This document shows positions 43,331 to 52,930 of a stretch of DNA of 64,000 nucleotides, piece after piece. A model generated the notes under the pieces. That model searched no databases. It saw only the letters and a program-made list of their open reading frames with translations, and was not told the origin of the DNA. The translations under genes and the position numbers were made by a program. Every line of letters begins with the position of its first letter. The stretch's first letter is position 1. This stretch comes from Opitutia bacterium ISCC 52 (GTDB lineage: Bacteria; Verrucomicrobiota; Verrucomicrobiia; Opitutales; UBA2995): the NCBI GenBank assembly GCA_014529675.2, contig CP076040.1, forward strand, positions 2,933,894-2,997,893. The letters are read 5' to 3'.

Positions 43331-43370
43331 ACAAAGAAAAAGGCCAACCCGATCTGGGTTGGCCTTTATA
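43331..43370 (-). terminator. Rho-independent terminator
   Basis: A perfect 12-bp stem, AAAGGCCAACCC/GGGTTGGCCTTT (43339-43350 with 43356-43367), with a 5-nt loop and, on the minus strand, TTTTTCTTTG after it. It lies just beyond the cytochrome b562-like gene. Confidence 0.92.
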
Positions 43371-43390
43371 AATTGTTTGGAAGCTAAAGA

Positions 43391-43852
43391 TTAATCTTCA
43401 TCAGGCTTTTTGTAAGCCTTGTGACCTTTCTTTTGGGCATCACGCAACTTAGCAATGATGGCTTCAGCTTTTGCATTGTCGCCACCTTTGAATGCTTTCT
43501 CAAGAGCGGTCAAATGAGCAACCATTTGCTCCATGCCCTTTTTGTATCCCTTAACGAAGTCGGCTTGTTCACCCTTAGGCTGGTCTTCTTTCCAGGCAGG
43601 TTCGAATTCGAGAGATTTTTGGGCTGCAGCTAGCATCTTACCCGCGAGTGCGGCTGAAGAAGCGTTCTTGGCAGGGTCTTTTGCTTGGCGACGCAATGTA
43701 CGAAACGCCTTGCTGATAGTTTCCATCTCTTCGCCGAGAGGAGTATGGTCATGGCCGCCTCCACCGTGAGACGCGGCATTGAGGACAGAGAGGTTAAGAC
43801 CGCCAAATGCGATCACGAGGGCAATTATTGAAGCGAGTAAACGTGTTTTCAT
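43391..43852 (-). CDS. Cytochrome b562-like periplasmic protein
   Basis: 153 residues from MKTRLLASIIALVIAFGG (signal peptide to LNA). The mature chain is a four-helix bundle pattern: HDHTPLGEEMETISKAFRTL, SSAALAGKMLAAAQKSLEF, VKGYKKGMEQMVAHLTALEK and IIAKLRDAQKKGHKAYKKP. The Met in EEMETISKAF and the His in KKGHKAYKK correspond to the axial haem ligands of cytochrome b562. There is no CxxCH, so haem c attachment is not expected. A His/Gly-rich N-terminus (HGGGGHDH) may bind metal. It stands alone with its own terminator. Confidence 0.8.
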   Translation of the reverse strand: MKTRLLASIIALVIAFGGLNLSVLNAASHGGGGHDHTPLGEEMETISKAFRTLRRQAKDPAKNASSAALAGKMLAAAQKSLEFEPAWKEDQPKGEQADFVKGYKKGMEQMVAHLTALEKAFKGGDNAKAEAIIAKLRDAQKKGHKAYKKPDED

Positions 43853-44175
43853 TAAGGTGTATTGATTGGTTTGATGTAAAAGTGTTCCGCTAGAGACGCA
43901 AAAAAGTGGAGACAGTTCAAGTTTCATTCAACACAGATTTAACTGCCTAAGATAGCAGAAAGTTACAAAAAACGCAGAATCTTCAGCAGAAATACCCTGA
44001 ATCTACCCCTCTTTGTAGTCCAATCGGCTGCATTTCTGTCATTTGCCCCAAGGTATTTTGGATTCCCTCTTCCCAATCGCTTCCGCACGAATGATCCCCC
44101 TTAGCCACACGGATAACATGAAATCACTCACCAGGAAGCCCTCGAAAGGCCGTATGTTAGACCGAGGGAGCTAAT
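43853..44175. other. Intergenic region, no gene seen
   Basis: No convincing frame. It has an 18-codon frame near 44118 without family features and no strong hairpins. Confidence 0.5.
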
Positions 44176-46535
44176 TCAGGATTCTTCCCGGATTTTCCGG
44201 TAGATTTCTTTCGCTTGGTCGTAAGCTAGTTTAGCGGCTTCAATATCACGGTCTTCGATTTGCCCTTTCTTTGATTCCCAACAGGTATCCACCGCGTCCA
44301 TGCACCACTGAGCACTGCGTTTATTCGCGCGAATAGGTTGTCCATCCACCTCAATAAAAACGGGATTGGTGTGCGCAGTCGGCAATATCCGTAAGGCCAC
44401 CCAACTGGACTTTTCAATATCCAGATCAAACTCCATGCGGCTCATAGCTCCATCCGCATAAACTTCCTTTATCGCCGCCACTTCTCCATTAACGATCAGT
44501 TCAATCGGCACTTTTCGTGTATTGCCAATCCGACTACGCTCATCATGCCAATAGGGCTTATTATCTAAACGGGAGTTTCTAATGCTCTCGGTCCATTCAG
44601 TAGGTTCTGGCTCCAGCATCGCAGCAACATCCACACTCACTTTTACTTTTCCTGGTGCCTTCAAATCTAGCTGACTGATTTCGCCACCCGAACCTGCTTC
44701 TCCCACAGCTACCTCATTCACTTTAAAATCAATTAAGTGACTCATGCCGTCGCCTACGTAACTGCGGCCCAATTTCACGCCCTGAATCCAGGTATCGAAG
44801 TCGAGCGGCTGGCCTTCGTCCAACTTCACATAGACTCGACCTAGACCCACTTTGTCTCCGTATATGCATGGAAAGTCAGTTTCGCCAGATATGCGCGTAC
44901 GAAATCCACAATTCAATGTGTAGTACCAGACATTGAGTTCCCAAATAACAGGTGTATCAACCGTCGAGATAAAGTCGCACACATTGTGAGCTGCAGCCAC
45001 CACATATTCATTAGCCCCGATACCATCGAAAGGAGGCATCTCATAGTCAGGCAACTTATCGGCAGCCCGTCCTGATCGAGCATTGAATCGGGTTCGATAG
45101 GGCATGGTTTGCATTCGTTGTCCATTAGGACCAATATCGGGTAATCCAAGCCCCCAACCAGAATGGCTATAGCCAACCACACCCCCCCTGCTTTTTTCCC
45201 ATTTCAAAACGGGAAGCGTCCAACTAGGCCACTCTTCAACTTTGGTCGTTCCTGGGAGTCATCTTCTTTTAAGCGCAAAAGACAGAGGTGCCCGGCATGA
45301 GAAGAGGGAAAACCGCTGACCTCGACATCGTAACGCATTACATAGTTCTCTCTGGATAAGGCGGAAACCTTACCTTCGAAATACTCCTTTTGCGCATACC
45401 AGCAGGGTCCCCAGGTAAGCACGCAGCCTACATTTAAATCTTCACCAAGAATATGCCTCATCATATCCGAAGGAGAAACTCCCTCCGTTGGGTTTTCGTA
45501 ATGAGCACAGCCGGCTGCATGCACATGATGATCACCTGAATACCAACCAATGGCCGCAGGGTGAATCCAACGTTTGAGTTTAAAGTCGACGCGTTGACTC
45601 ACGTATCCAGTTCCAACTACAAGCTCACGGGTTTCCGGATAATATTCAGGGCCACGAGAAATAGTCATCGAGTATTTTCCAGGTGGTAGAAGAATCGATT
45701 CTCCATCGGCCCGGTAAACCTGGTCGTGAAAAAAGAAGTCAGGCGCCAAGCGACGAGCGGGATTTGGGTAAACGCGTCCGTCTTGATCTTTAACAACAAA
45801 AGCAGCACTCGTCGGTTCACCATCGTGATCCTTCACTCCCAGCACTACATCCACTGCAGGAACACATTGAAATAAAATCCCCACGCCATTTCTGAAGCCG
45901 ATATCTTGGGTCCCCTGCCCCACATTGAAAGCCAGGGTCGCTTCCCTACGACCTACGTCGCGGCTGTAGAGTTGAATGATGCGATACTCCAGTTCGAGTC
46001 CGGAAAGTCGAGGATTCATCGGCCGCTTATCATACATGGTCAAGTCGAGCCAACGTTGCGCCACGTCGGAAAAAGTGATATCGAGCGACGGGGATTTCGA
46101 ACCGGTGCTTCTACGGTATTGGGGAGCTGCATTCGGACTTTCGGCGACCAATGTAGGTGTTATTTCAGCCTCATTGTGTACTTTGACCAGGAAGGTCCGC
46201 CACCTTTGCTGGACCAGTTTCTTATCCACGGAGCCCATGTCTACTTTCACCCGACTCTCATCACTGATATGGACGCCAGCTACGCAGTAGCGATCTAGGA
46301 TCTCCTGAATCCCATCTACAGCACGCTCTCCATCGTCGTCTCGAAATAACGCTTTGATTTGCGCTTCGTCCTCTTCACTAAGCGGTGCTCCGACATAGTC
46401 CAGTGCATCCAATAAGCGTTGAGTTGCCGAGATTAAGGGTTGGTGCTCAACTTCATACACCGGAAGAAAATCCTGAGCATACAAGGGATTGAGCAGCGTA
46501 AATAAAAGAGTACCGAAGAGAAGAAGTTTTTTCAT
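44176..46535 (-). pseudogene. CehA/McbA-like metallohydrolase, frameshifted
   Basis: Two frames of 453 and 343 residues are parts of one secreted protein of about 786 residues. The first begins MKKLLLFGTLLFTLLNPLYAQ (signal peptide) and carries GWYSGDHHVHAAGCAHYENP, the first metal motif of PHP/CehA hydrolases, then stops after an out-of-frame tail near LRLKEDDSQ. The second contains KWEKSRGGVVGYSHSGWGLGLP, where GYSHSG supplies a later metal-site His, and a long C-terminal beta domain. Adding one base in the G3 run at 45254-45256 joins them as EDDSPGTTKVEEWPSW. The total then divides by three. Its role may be in carbohydrate or phosphoester hydrolysis; the substrate is unknown. Confidence 0.82.
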
Positions 46536-46608
46536 AGGGCAATAGACGGGGTTTGGAAATCCCATCTAAAGCCGAAGGCGAAAAAAGATAAAGCTTGCAG
46601 CTTAGGGA

Positions 46609-46635
46609 CCTGGGAACGCCAAGCACCAGCTTGGC
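46609..46635 (+). repeat. REP-like element, copy B
   Basis: CCTGGGAACGCCAAGCACCA, then GCTTGGC. The hairpin GCCAAGC-ACCA-GCTTGGC is perfect (7 bp), so this copy is less decayed than copy A at 37831. A second perfect hairpin, CACGGCA-TCC-TGCCGTG, lies at 46698-46714 in the same gap. Confidence 0.65.
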
Positions 46636-46759
46636 CTTTTTGGTAGGGCTACCGATGAACGAAGGGAGGACACATCTACAAGCGAAGCGCTGAATAACAC
46701 GGCATCCTGCCGTGCCGATTCCTTATCATCCGCAACGGCGGAGCAGGGACGCTCTTGGC

Positions 46760-46930
46760 CTACTCTTTTTCTAACTGCTCCACAGCCTGATCGTTCTCTG
46801 ACTCCGAACTTCGATTCACCGACCAGAAATATAGACATACATTAAATACAACTAACAGCATCGCTACCCAGAAAATGGGCTGTGAGGTAATCTTTACCTT
46901 CTTATCTTCATCATATTCGGACTCTTCCAT
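46760..46930 (-). CDS. Small single-span membrane protein downstream of glnB
   Basis: 56 residues from MEESEYDEDKKVKITSQPIF. One hydrophobic helix (FWVAMLLVVFNVCLYFW) has an acidic N-terminus and an acidic C-terminal tail (SESENDQAVEQLEKE). The longer frame above 46930 is the antisense of glnB and is rejected. The position after the glnB terminator makes it a likely separate or readthrough product. Function unknown; its place beside amtB/glnB hints at membrane work linked to nitrogen, but that is a guess. Confidence 0.5.
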   Translation of the reverse strand: MEESEYDEDKKVKITSQPIFWVAMLLVVFNVCLYFWSVNRSSESENDQAVEQLEKE

Positions 46931-46981
46931 AATGCAGTCACTAGTAATAGTGGGGTCCAACTCCAGCACAAGCCGGTCCGT

Positions 46982-47016
46982 ACAAAAGAAACGGGGCCCA
47001 ACGAATTGGACCCCGT
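46982..47016 (-). terminator. Terminator after glnB
   Basis: An 11-bp stem, ACGGGGTCCAA-TTCG-TTGGGCCCCGT, with a UUCG tetraloop (46991-47016), read on the minus strand and followed by TTCTTTTG. Confidence 0.9.
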
Positions 47017-47033
47017 GAAAAATAAGCGTAGAC

Positions 47034-47381
<348 letters not shown>

Positions 47382-47427
47382 TTAAGTTTGTTGGTGAAAA
47401 TAAAGTGATTATAGTTAGAAACCATAT

Positions 47428-48732
47428 TTATTCATAGTTGTAAGAAGTTTCACCGTGTTCCTCTTGATCGAGGCCAGTGTGTTCGACTTCTTCAGAGACT
47501 CGCAATCCTGTGACAGCTTTACAAATAAATACGATGATTGCGGTAGCCACAGCGGACCAAATAACGGTAACACCAACACCCTTCACTTGGGTGACCAGTT
47601 GCGCTCCGATGCCGTGGTCGCTCAGCCCTCCGAAAGCGGCAACACCAAAAAGGGCAACCAGAATGGTGCCCATGATGCCTCCCACTCCGTGAACAGCAAA
47701 CACATCCAGAGAATCGTCGATACCCAATGAATTCTTCACAATGCCGCAGGCGAAGTAGCAAATGAGACCGGCCAGGAAGCCGATGCATACGGCACCCATA
47801 GGGCCAACCGCACCTGAAGCAGGTGTGATCGTAGCAAGACCAGCGACCATACCAGTAACGATACCGACGAGACCCGGCTTACCAGTCTTGAGCCATTCTA
47901 CGACCATCCAGGTCAAACTCGCTACCGCAGCGGAGATGTGAGTGACCAGCATAGTCATGCCAGCCGCTTCATTGGCGGCCACCTGGGATCCGGCGTTGAA
48001 GCCGAACCATCCCACCCAGAGCATGGAGGCACCAATCATGACCATTGCAGGATGGTGTGGAGGACGAATGCGTTTGGGGAAGTCAGACCGAGGTCCTAAC
48101 ATTTTGGCAAGGACTAAAGCGGAAATACCAGCCGTCGCGTGAACGACGATTCCTCCAGCGAGATCAATCGTGCCGTTATTGAACATCCAACCATTGCCAC
48201 TCCAAACCCAGTGACAGACTGGAGCATATACAAGAAACAACCAAAGCGTAGTAAACAGGAGGATGGCAGAAAATTTCATCCGTTCAACAAAAGCTCCGAC
48301 AATCAAACCAGGGGTGATGATGGCGAAAGTCATCTGGAACATAATGAAGACCGTTTCCGGGAACGTGCCCCCGTTCAGCTCACCCACCGTGATTCCTTTG
48401 AGGAATATGTGGTCGAGGTTTCCAATCCAGGCATTGCCATCGGAGAATGCCAGGCTGTAAAGGCAGACGACCCAAAGCACGGAGGCCAAACAGGCGACCG
48501 CAAAACAATGCATGAGTACGGACAGCACATTTCTGGAACGAACGAGACCACCGTAGAAAAGAGCCAAACCGGGCAGGGTCATAAACAAGACCAGCACCGT
48601 GGCGGTTAACATCCAGGCGGTATCGCCCGAATTGAGAGCAGAACTTTCATGTCCGGCTGCAGAAGCTATTGCGGGAGCTATCGAGAGCAGCAGACATGCG
48701 GAGACAATTTTTTTAACGAATCGGAAGAGCAT
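47428..48732 (-). CDS. amtB: Ammonium transporter
   Basis: 434 residues: signal peptide, then about eleven membrane helices. DTAWMLTATVLVLFMTLPGLALFYGG opens the Amt fold (about 37-62). FQMTFAIITPGLIVGAFVERM, VVHATAGISALVLA and FNAGSQVAANE are conserved, with the pore histidines in VVHATAG and VHGVGGIMGT. It moves ammonium across the inner membrane and is gated by P-II. The order amtB then glnB (55 nt apart) is reversed from the glnK-amtB of E. coli. Confidence 0.96.
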   Translation of the reverse strand: MLFRFVKKIVSACLLLSIAPAIASAAGHESSALNSGDTAWMLTATVLVLFMTLPGLALFYGGLVRSRNVLSVLMHCFAVACLASVLWVVCLYSLAFSDGNAWIGNLDHIFLKGITVGELNGGTFPETVFIMFQMTFAIITPGLIVGAFVERMKFSAILLFTTLWLFLVYAPVCHWVWSGNGWMFNNGTIDLAGGIVVHATAGISALVLAKMLGPRSDFPKRIRPPHHPAMVMIGASMLWVGWFGFNAGSQVAANEAAGMTMLVTHISAAVASLTWMVVEWLKTGKPGLVGIVTGMVAGLATITPASGAVGPMGAVCIGFLAGLICYFACGIVKNSLGIDDSLDVFAVHGVGGIMGTILVALFGVAAFGGLSDHGIGAQLVTQVKGVGVTVIWSAVATAIIVFICKAVTGLRVSEEVEHTGLDQEEHGETSYNYE

Positions 48733-48864
48733 AATTGGAGAATAAACGATTTAGAGAGATAACCATCTAACTCTACCCCTCACCAAAGCTCTCTCACAAG
48801 TACTATTTTATTTTATTTATCATTTTGATGAATAAAATTCATACTAAAAGTTACTCTCGAGAGA

Positions 48865-49710
48865 CTACTCAAACAACTCGTGGAGCCACCGAATGAGGGA
48901 ATCCTCCCAACCAAAATCCGTGATAAGACCCAACCCGTGTCGGCCCTTTGGATACACGTGCAATTCGAAAGGTACGCCTTTCGCCTGCAGAGCCGAAGCA
49001 AACAGTAAGCTGTTCTCAACTGGCACCAACGGATCTTCCACCGTATGCCAAATAAAGCAGGGAGGCGTCTCAGCAGTCACCTTCAATTCAGGCGAAACCG
49101 AGCGCCGCAATTCCTTAGACGGATTTTCACCAAGGAGATTCCTACGTGATCCTGCATGGGTGTAGGCTCCGTCCATCTCAACCACCGGATAACAGAGAAT
49201 GCCAAAAGCTGGACGAAGATTATCCGAATATTCGCTGTAGCTGGTCACGGTGTGCGCGCTTAGATGCCCACCAGCCGACGAACCCATCACTCCCACTTTG
49301 CCTGGATCAATTCCGAACTCTGTGGCTCGCGAACGCACGGTCTCAATCGCAGCCAAAGCATCCTCCAGCATGGCGGGGTGCTTATGCCCACCCGGTGCAA
49401 GACGATACTCGACTACAAAAGCAGCGATCCCTTTTGATTGAAAGAAATGCGCGTAACCTGGTCCCTCGTGTTCGGCTAATCCACGGTAACCACCACCGGG
49501 AAAGATGATCACACCGATATCCGTGCGGCCCTTTTCCACGGGCAAGTACACTTCGATTTTGGGTGAGGGATCAGTAGTACCATTGCTGAGCTGACCATGA
49601 ATCACTCTCGTGGAATCTACTGGGGCTCCCACAGCGACAGTTGAATTCGAAGATCCGATAAAGAAAACAACAATGATGAGCGATACTGCTCTATAAATAA
49701 TTAGTCTCAT
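48865..49710 (-). CDS. Secreted alpha/beta-hydrolase (acetyl-xylan-esterase-like)
   Basis: 281 residues, signal peptide AVSLIIVVFFIGSSNSTVAVGA. The BD-FAE/AXE-type core has VIIFPGGGYRGLAEHEG (oxyanion), VGVMGSSAGGHLSAH (nucleophile Ser), HTVEDPLVPVENS (acid Asp) and GRHGLGL (His). It probably removes acetyl or feruloyl groups from plant or algal polysaccharide. ATG 49710 is preferred over the TTG at 49722. Confidence 0.85.
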   Translation of the reverse strand: MRLIIYRAVSLIIVVFFIGSSNSTVAVGAPVDSTRVIHGQLSNGTTDPSPKIEVYLPVEKGRTDIGVIIFPGGGYRGLAEHEGPGYAHFFQSKGIAAFVVEYRLAPGGHKHPAMLEDALAAIETVRSRATEFGIDPGKVGVMGSSAGGHLSAHTVTSYSEYSDNLRPAFGILCYPVVEMDGAYTHAGSRRNLLGENPSKELRRSVSPELKVTAETPPCFIWHTVEDPLVPVENSLLFASALQAKGVPFELHVYPKGRHGLGLITDFGWEDSLIRWLHELFE

Positions 49711-49781
49711 AAGTTTAAACAAAGAATTAAGAAAATAGAAATTACTACAAACTTTACTGGTATCCAGATAAGATTTTATGT

Positions 49782-51052
49782 ATGGAGAAACTAACCCTTC
49801 TCTATATGTGTCAGAAATTAGCCGTCGTATCTATAGCCTTATTACTTCCGATAAAGCTATTCAGCCTTGAAATCTATCTTTCATTTGGGAACTCCCAGAA
49901 TGCATACGTCTATAAATCAGAGGATCTCATAGCACAAGAGGTCTACCTGAATATCTACGAACGCTCAGTCGCTACTCCTGATAGTAGCACCTTTCTGCCA
50001 AGTGGAATTACCATCGTGGGCAATTTCATATACTGGATTGATGGATTGGAAAGGCTATCTGCCGAGCGCCTAGAAATTCCGTCACTGCGAGCGCAGAAAT
50101 CGAACGGGTCCTAGACATGCGCTTAGAAAGCACATTCGAAGCAGGCGACGAAGGATTTCCGCTCAATTCAGAACTCGTTACGGATGGGCAATACTTCTTC
50201 TTTGCCATAGATAGAGCCCTCATGCGCTGCGACATAGATGGAGGAAATCCTCTGATCATCCAAGTCCCTAATGTCTCTTTTCCTGAGCTATCTAGTGTGA
50301 ACATTTCCACCATCGCCACCGCAGATGGACAGGTCTACTGGTGTGACAACAACAATGAAGGCATCTATCGCTGCGACCTGGATGGGGGAAACCCAGAACT
50401 GTTTTTAGATCTTACCACTGCGCCTCTGGCCCTAGAATACGATCCAGCAACCAATAGCCTAGGAACCGCCCCTAGAAATGACGCTGGCTTTCGAGCATTC
50501 GGCATGACGATCGACGACGATCACCTCTTTTGGTCGGATGCAGCTCAAGAGGCGATTTACCGGGTCAACAGAGACGGATCCAATCCTGAAATATGGGTGG
50601 ATGGTCACGCCAACTTCGACCAAAATATCAATTGGGATCCAGCCGGAATCGTACACGACTCAACCAAAATTTATTGGCTAGCCCGTGACGATTTACACTG
50701 GGCTAATAAATCCGGCATCACTCTTGATGCAAACAAGTCGACCGTATTCGGAGGCTCTCATCTGGCCATTGTTCCAGATCCAATTCCTTACACACCGCAA
50801 GAAGGTTCTGCTTCCGGATTCGACTGGGATCTCCGCACACAGGGGCCAGATAGAATCTGGTCACTCACTATTGAATGGTATTCGGTTCCCGGTAACAGTT
50901 ACTCGGTCGAACGCAGCATTGACATGAACAATTGGGAAGTCCTTGCCACCGTCGCTGCTCGGGCAAATGAGACCACGACCTCCTACACCGAGGAAGTTAA
51001 TGCTCCGGAATCGACTCTCATCACGGGGCGTTTCTTCCGGGTAGTCGTGTAG
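49782..51052 (+). pseudogene. YWTD/LDL-receptor-like beta-propeller protein, frameshifted
   Basis: Two frames (49782-50114 and 50117-51052) join into one protein of about 423 residues if a single base is added near 50046-50048. The first has a signal peptide (LAVVSIALLLPIKLFS) and ends out of phase after FIYWIDGL. The second frame is open upstream of its ATG and reads GKAICRAPRNSVTASAEIE directly from that point. The propeller repeats DGQVYWCDNNNEGIYRCDL and DDHLFWSDAAQEAIYRVNRD are YWTD-like. A C-terminal domain (YSVPGNSYSVERSIDMNNWE) is the 'PGxxYxVexSxDLxxW' module common in Verrucomicrobia. The adjusted length divides by three. Confidence 0.75.
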
Positions 51053-51365
51053 TAGTCCTTACTTGGAATATAGCCGTACGAACCAATATTTTAGAGTTTA
51101 GAATAGAATCTTGAATTTAATAGCGATTGAGAGTTAGATTAAACCCATAAGAATCCCAACTTCTTTACCCTGCTTCCAAACATACCAGAGTTTAACTCAC
51201 CAAATTTTTTCTGAATGGGGATTTTATATGGAAGCTCGCATAGCCTTCAAATTGAACGCCGTGAAGAAACCGCTGATACTCTGTATCGCAACTATCGGTC
51301 TGACACAGGATTTAGAAGAGCTATAATTTGTTTACAAAAACGAAGTTGAAAGCCAGAGCTATAAT
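51053..51365. other. Intergenic region with promoter
   Basis: No accepted gene. A 32-codon frame (51228-51326) has no features of a real protein. A sigma-70-type promoter lies at 51300-51327. The 11-mer AGAGCTATAAT occurs twice, at 51317 and 51355. Confidence 0.5.
51300..51327 (+). promoter_or_regulatory. Sigma-70-like promoter
   Basis: CTGACA (51300-51305), 16-nt spacer, TATAAT (51322-51327). It points at the exported protein gene starting at 51366. A second TATAAT in the repeated AGAGCTATAAT overlaps the start region. Confidence 0.45.
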
Positions 51366-51989
51366 ATGAAACAAAAATTCGCATTCCTCATTCTTCTCTT
51401 TGCATCGACCTCGATTTCCTCCGCTAACGACGCAGCCAGCTTGATCGCCGAAACGTACGGTTATCAAAACTGGGAGAAGGTAGAGTCGATCACCTATACC
51501 TTCAACGTGAAGAGTCCTCGCCGGTCCTTTGGACGGACCTGGACGTGGTGGCCACATGAAGATAAGGTCAAGGCACACGACAAGGATGTGACCTACACAC
51601 GTGGGGAAGGGATGGATGCGGAGATTGATAAAGGATTCATAAACGATGTGTTCTGGCTTTTGTTTCCGTTTCAGGTGGTGTGGGATCCAACCCTGACTTT
51701 TGAGGAGGAGGAAAACGTGAAGGATCCGATCAGCGGGGAAACCGTTCATAAACTGCGGTGCATTTATAATAATGAAGATGGCTATACGCCCGGAGATGTC
51801 TACGAGCTGTTTTACACTGCGGACTTTACCGTGACTGCCTGGAGCTTTATCCGTGGTGGTGAAGGCGAAGGTCGGCCCACCGTGTGGAAGGGAAACCAGG
51901 ACTTTAATGGTATCCTTATTTCTACAGAGCACCGTAACCCTGAAGGTATGGGGCTATGGTTCAGTGATGTGGAAGTGACGTTGAAATAA
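51366..51989 (+). CDS. Hypothetical secreted protein
   Basis: 207 residues with a signal peptide (FAFLILLFASTSISSA). The mature part, with QNWEKVESITYTFNV, RTWTWWPHEDKVKAHDKD, FINDVFWLLFPFQVVWDP and YELFYTADFTVTAWSF, resembles LolA/LppX-like folds in lipid-handling periplasmic proteins of the 'outer membrane lipoprotein-sorting' type. That assignment is by pattern only. It precedes two esterase genes and a repeat-like hairpin at 52019-52066. Confidence 0.6.
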   Translation: MKQKFAFLILLFASTSISSANDAASLIAETYGYQNWEKVESITYTFNVKSPRRSFGRTWTWWPHEDKVKAHDKDVTYTRGEGMDAEIDKGFINDVFWLLFPFQVVWDPTLTFEEEENVKDPISGETVHKLRCIYNNEDGYTPGDVYELFYTADFTVTAWSFIRGGEGEGRPTVWKGNQDFNGILISTEHRNPEGMGLWFSDVEVTLK

Positions 51990-52018
51990 TGATTATAACG
52001 AAACGGCGCCCTCAGTCT

Positions 52019-52066
52019 TCGCACGAGGCTACGACCTGACACGGTCGGCGAGGTCGCCCTACCCAT
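52019..52066. repeat. Intergenic palindrome with GTAGGGCGACCT motif
   Basis: CGACCT (52032-52037) pairs with AGGTCG (52051-52056). On the minus strand the element begins GGGTAGGGCGACCTCGCC, a motif reminiscent of the GGTAGGG words at 37915 and 46641. It ends 6 nt before the esterase start. Confidence 0.4.
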
Positions 52067-52072
52067 TACCCT

Positions 52073-52882
52073 ATGAAAAAACTACTACTCCTGAGTCTGG
52101 TCTTCATTCTTCTTCCTTCAGCCTTCATCCTTGGTAATGACCCCGAGGTCCGCATTTACAAAAAAGTCGGAGATCGCGAGCTGGCTGTTCATATCTTCAA
52201 ACCGGAAAAACAGGATGCTCCTTCCCCGGCCGTAGTTTGGTATCATGGTGGAGGTTGGAATCCTAGAGGTAGAGCGGGTCAGTTTTTTGAACATGGAAAG
52301 ATACTCGCAGGATTAGGGGTTGTATCCGTCTCAGTCGACTACCGTGGATATGAAGGCACTGCCCAAAACCGGGACATCTCCAATTGTATTGCAGACGCTA
52401 AATCCGCTTTCCGTTGGGTAAAAGCACATGCGAAGGAACTCAATATCGATACCACGCGAATTGCGGTAGGCGGTGGATCTGCTGGTGGCCATCTTGCCGC
52501 GGCCGTAGCTACCCTCCCAGGCTACGATGATCCCAAGGACGACTTGAGTATCGAGATCAATCCAAGCCTTCAACTTCTATTCAACCCTGCCGTCGATCCA
52601 AGTAAAGTAACCGGAGATGGATACTCACCCCTTCACACCGTTAAAAAAGGTATTTCTCCCGCCGTTATTTTCCACGGCAAAGCCGACACCACCGTTCCCA
52701 TTACGCAAGCCTACGACTATCAACGCGCCATGGATAAGGTGGGAAGTGAATGCACCCTATTTGCCTACGCAGGCCAATCCCATGGATTCTTTAATCACCG
52801 ACCGGGAAGCATGCCTCATTATTATAAGACAGTTGGAGATATGCTCGTCTACCTGGAAAAGCACGGTTACTTTTCGAAATAG
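52073..52882 (+). CDS. Secreted alpha/beta-hydrolase, paralog 1
   Basis: 269 residues; signal peptide LLLLSLVFILLPSAFILG. AVVWYHGGGWNPRGRAGQFFEHG is the HGGG oxyanion region, the nucleophile lies in IAVGGGSAGGHLAAAV, the acid in HGKADTTVPITQAYDYQRAM, and the His in GQSHGFFN. This is the hormone-sensitive-lipase/acetyl-esterase type. It is 48 nt upstream of a close paralog (about 55-60 % identical by eye), so a tandem duplication. Confidence 0.88.
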   Translation: MKKLLLLSLVFILLPSAFILGNDPEVRIYKKVGDRELAVHIFKPEKQDAPSPAVVWYHGGGWNPRGRAGQFFEHGKILAGLGVVSVSVDYRGYEGTAQNRDISNCIADAKSAFRWVKAHAKELNIDTTRIAVGGGSAGGHLAAAVATLPGYDDPKDDLSIEINPSLQLLFNPAVDPSKVTGDGYSPLHTVKKGISPAVIFHGKADTTVPITQAYDYQRAMDKVGSECTLFAYAGQSHGFFNHRPGSMPHYYKTVGDMLVYLEKHGYFSK

Positions 52883-52930
52883 TCTGCCCACTGGAAACGT
52901 ACATTTTTTAGCCATTAAAACCCAGTATCT

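Noticed and set aside
43114-43371. 85-codon plus-strand frame
   Set aside because: It overlaps the NIPSNAP start and ends inside a terminator hairpin.
51228-51326. 32-codon frame upstream of the exported protein
   Set aside because: No ribosome site or family features; its end overlaps the -10 box of the promoter.
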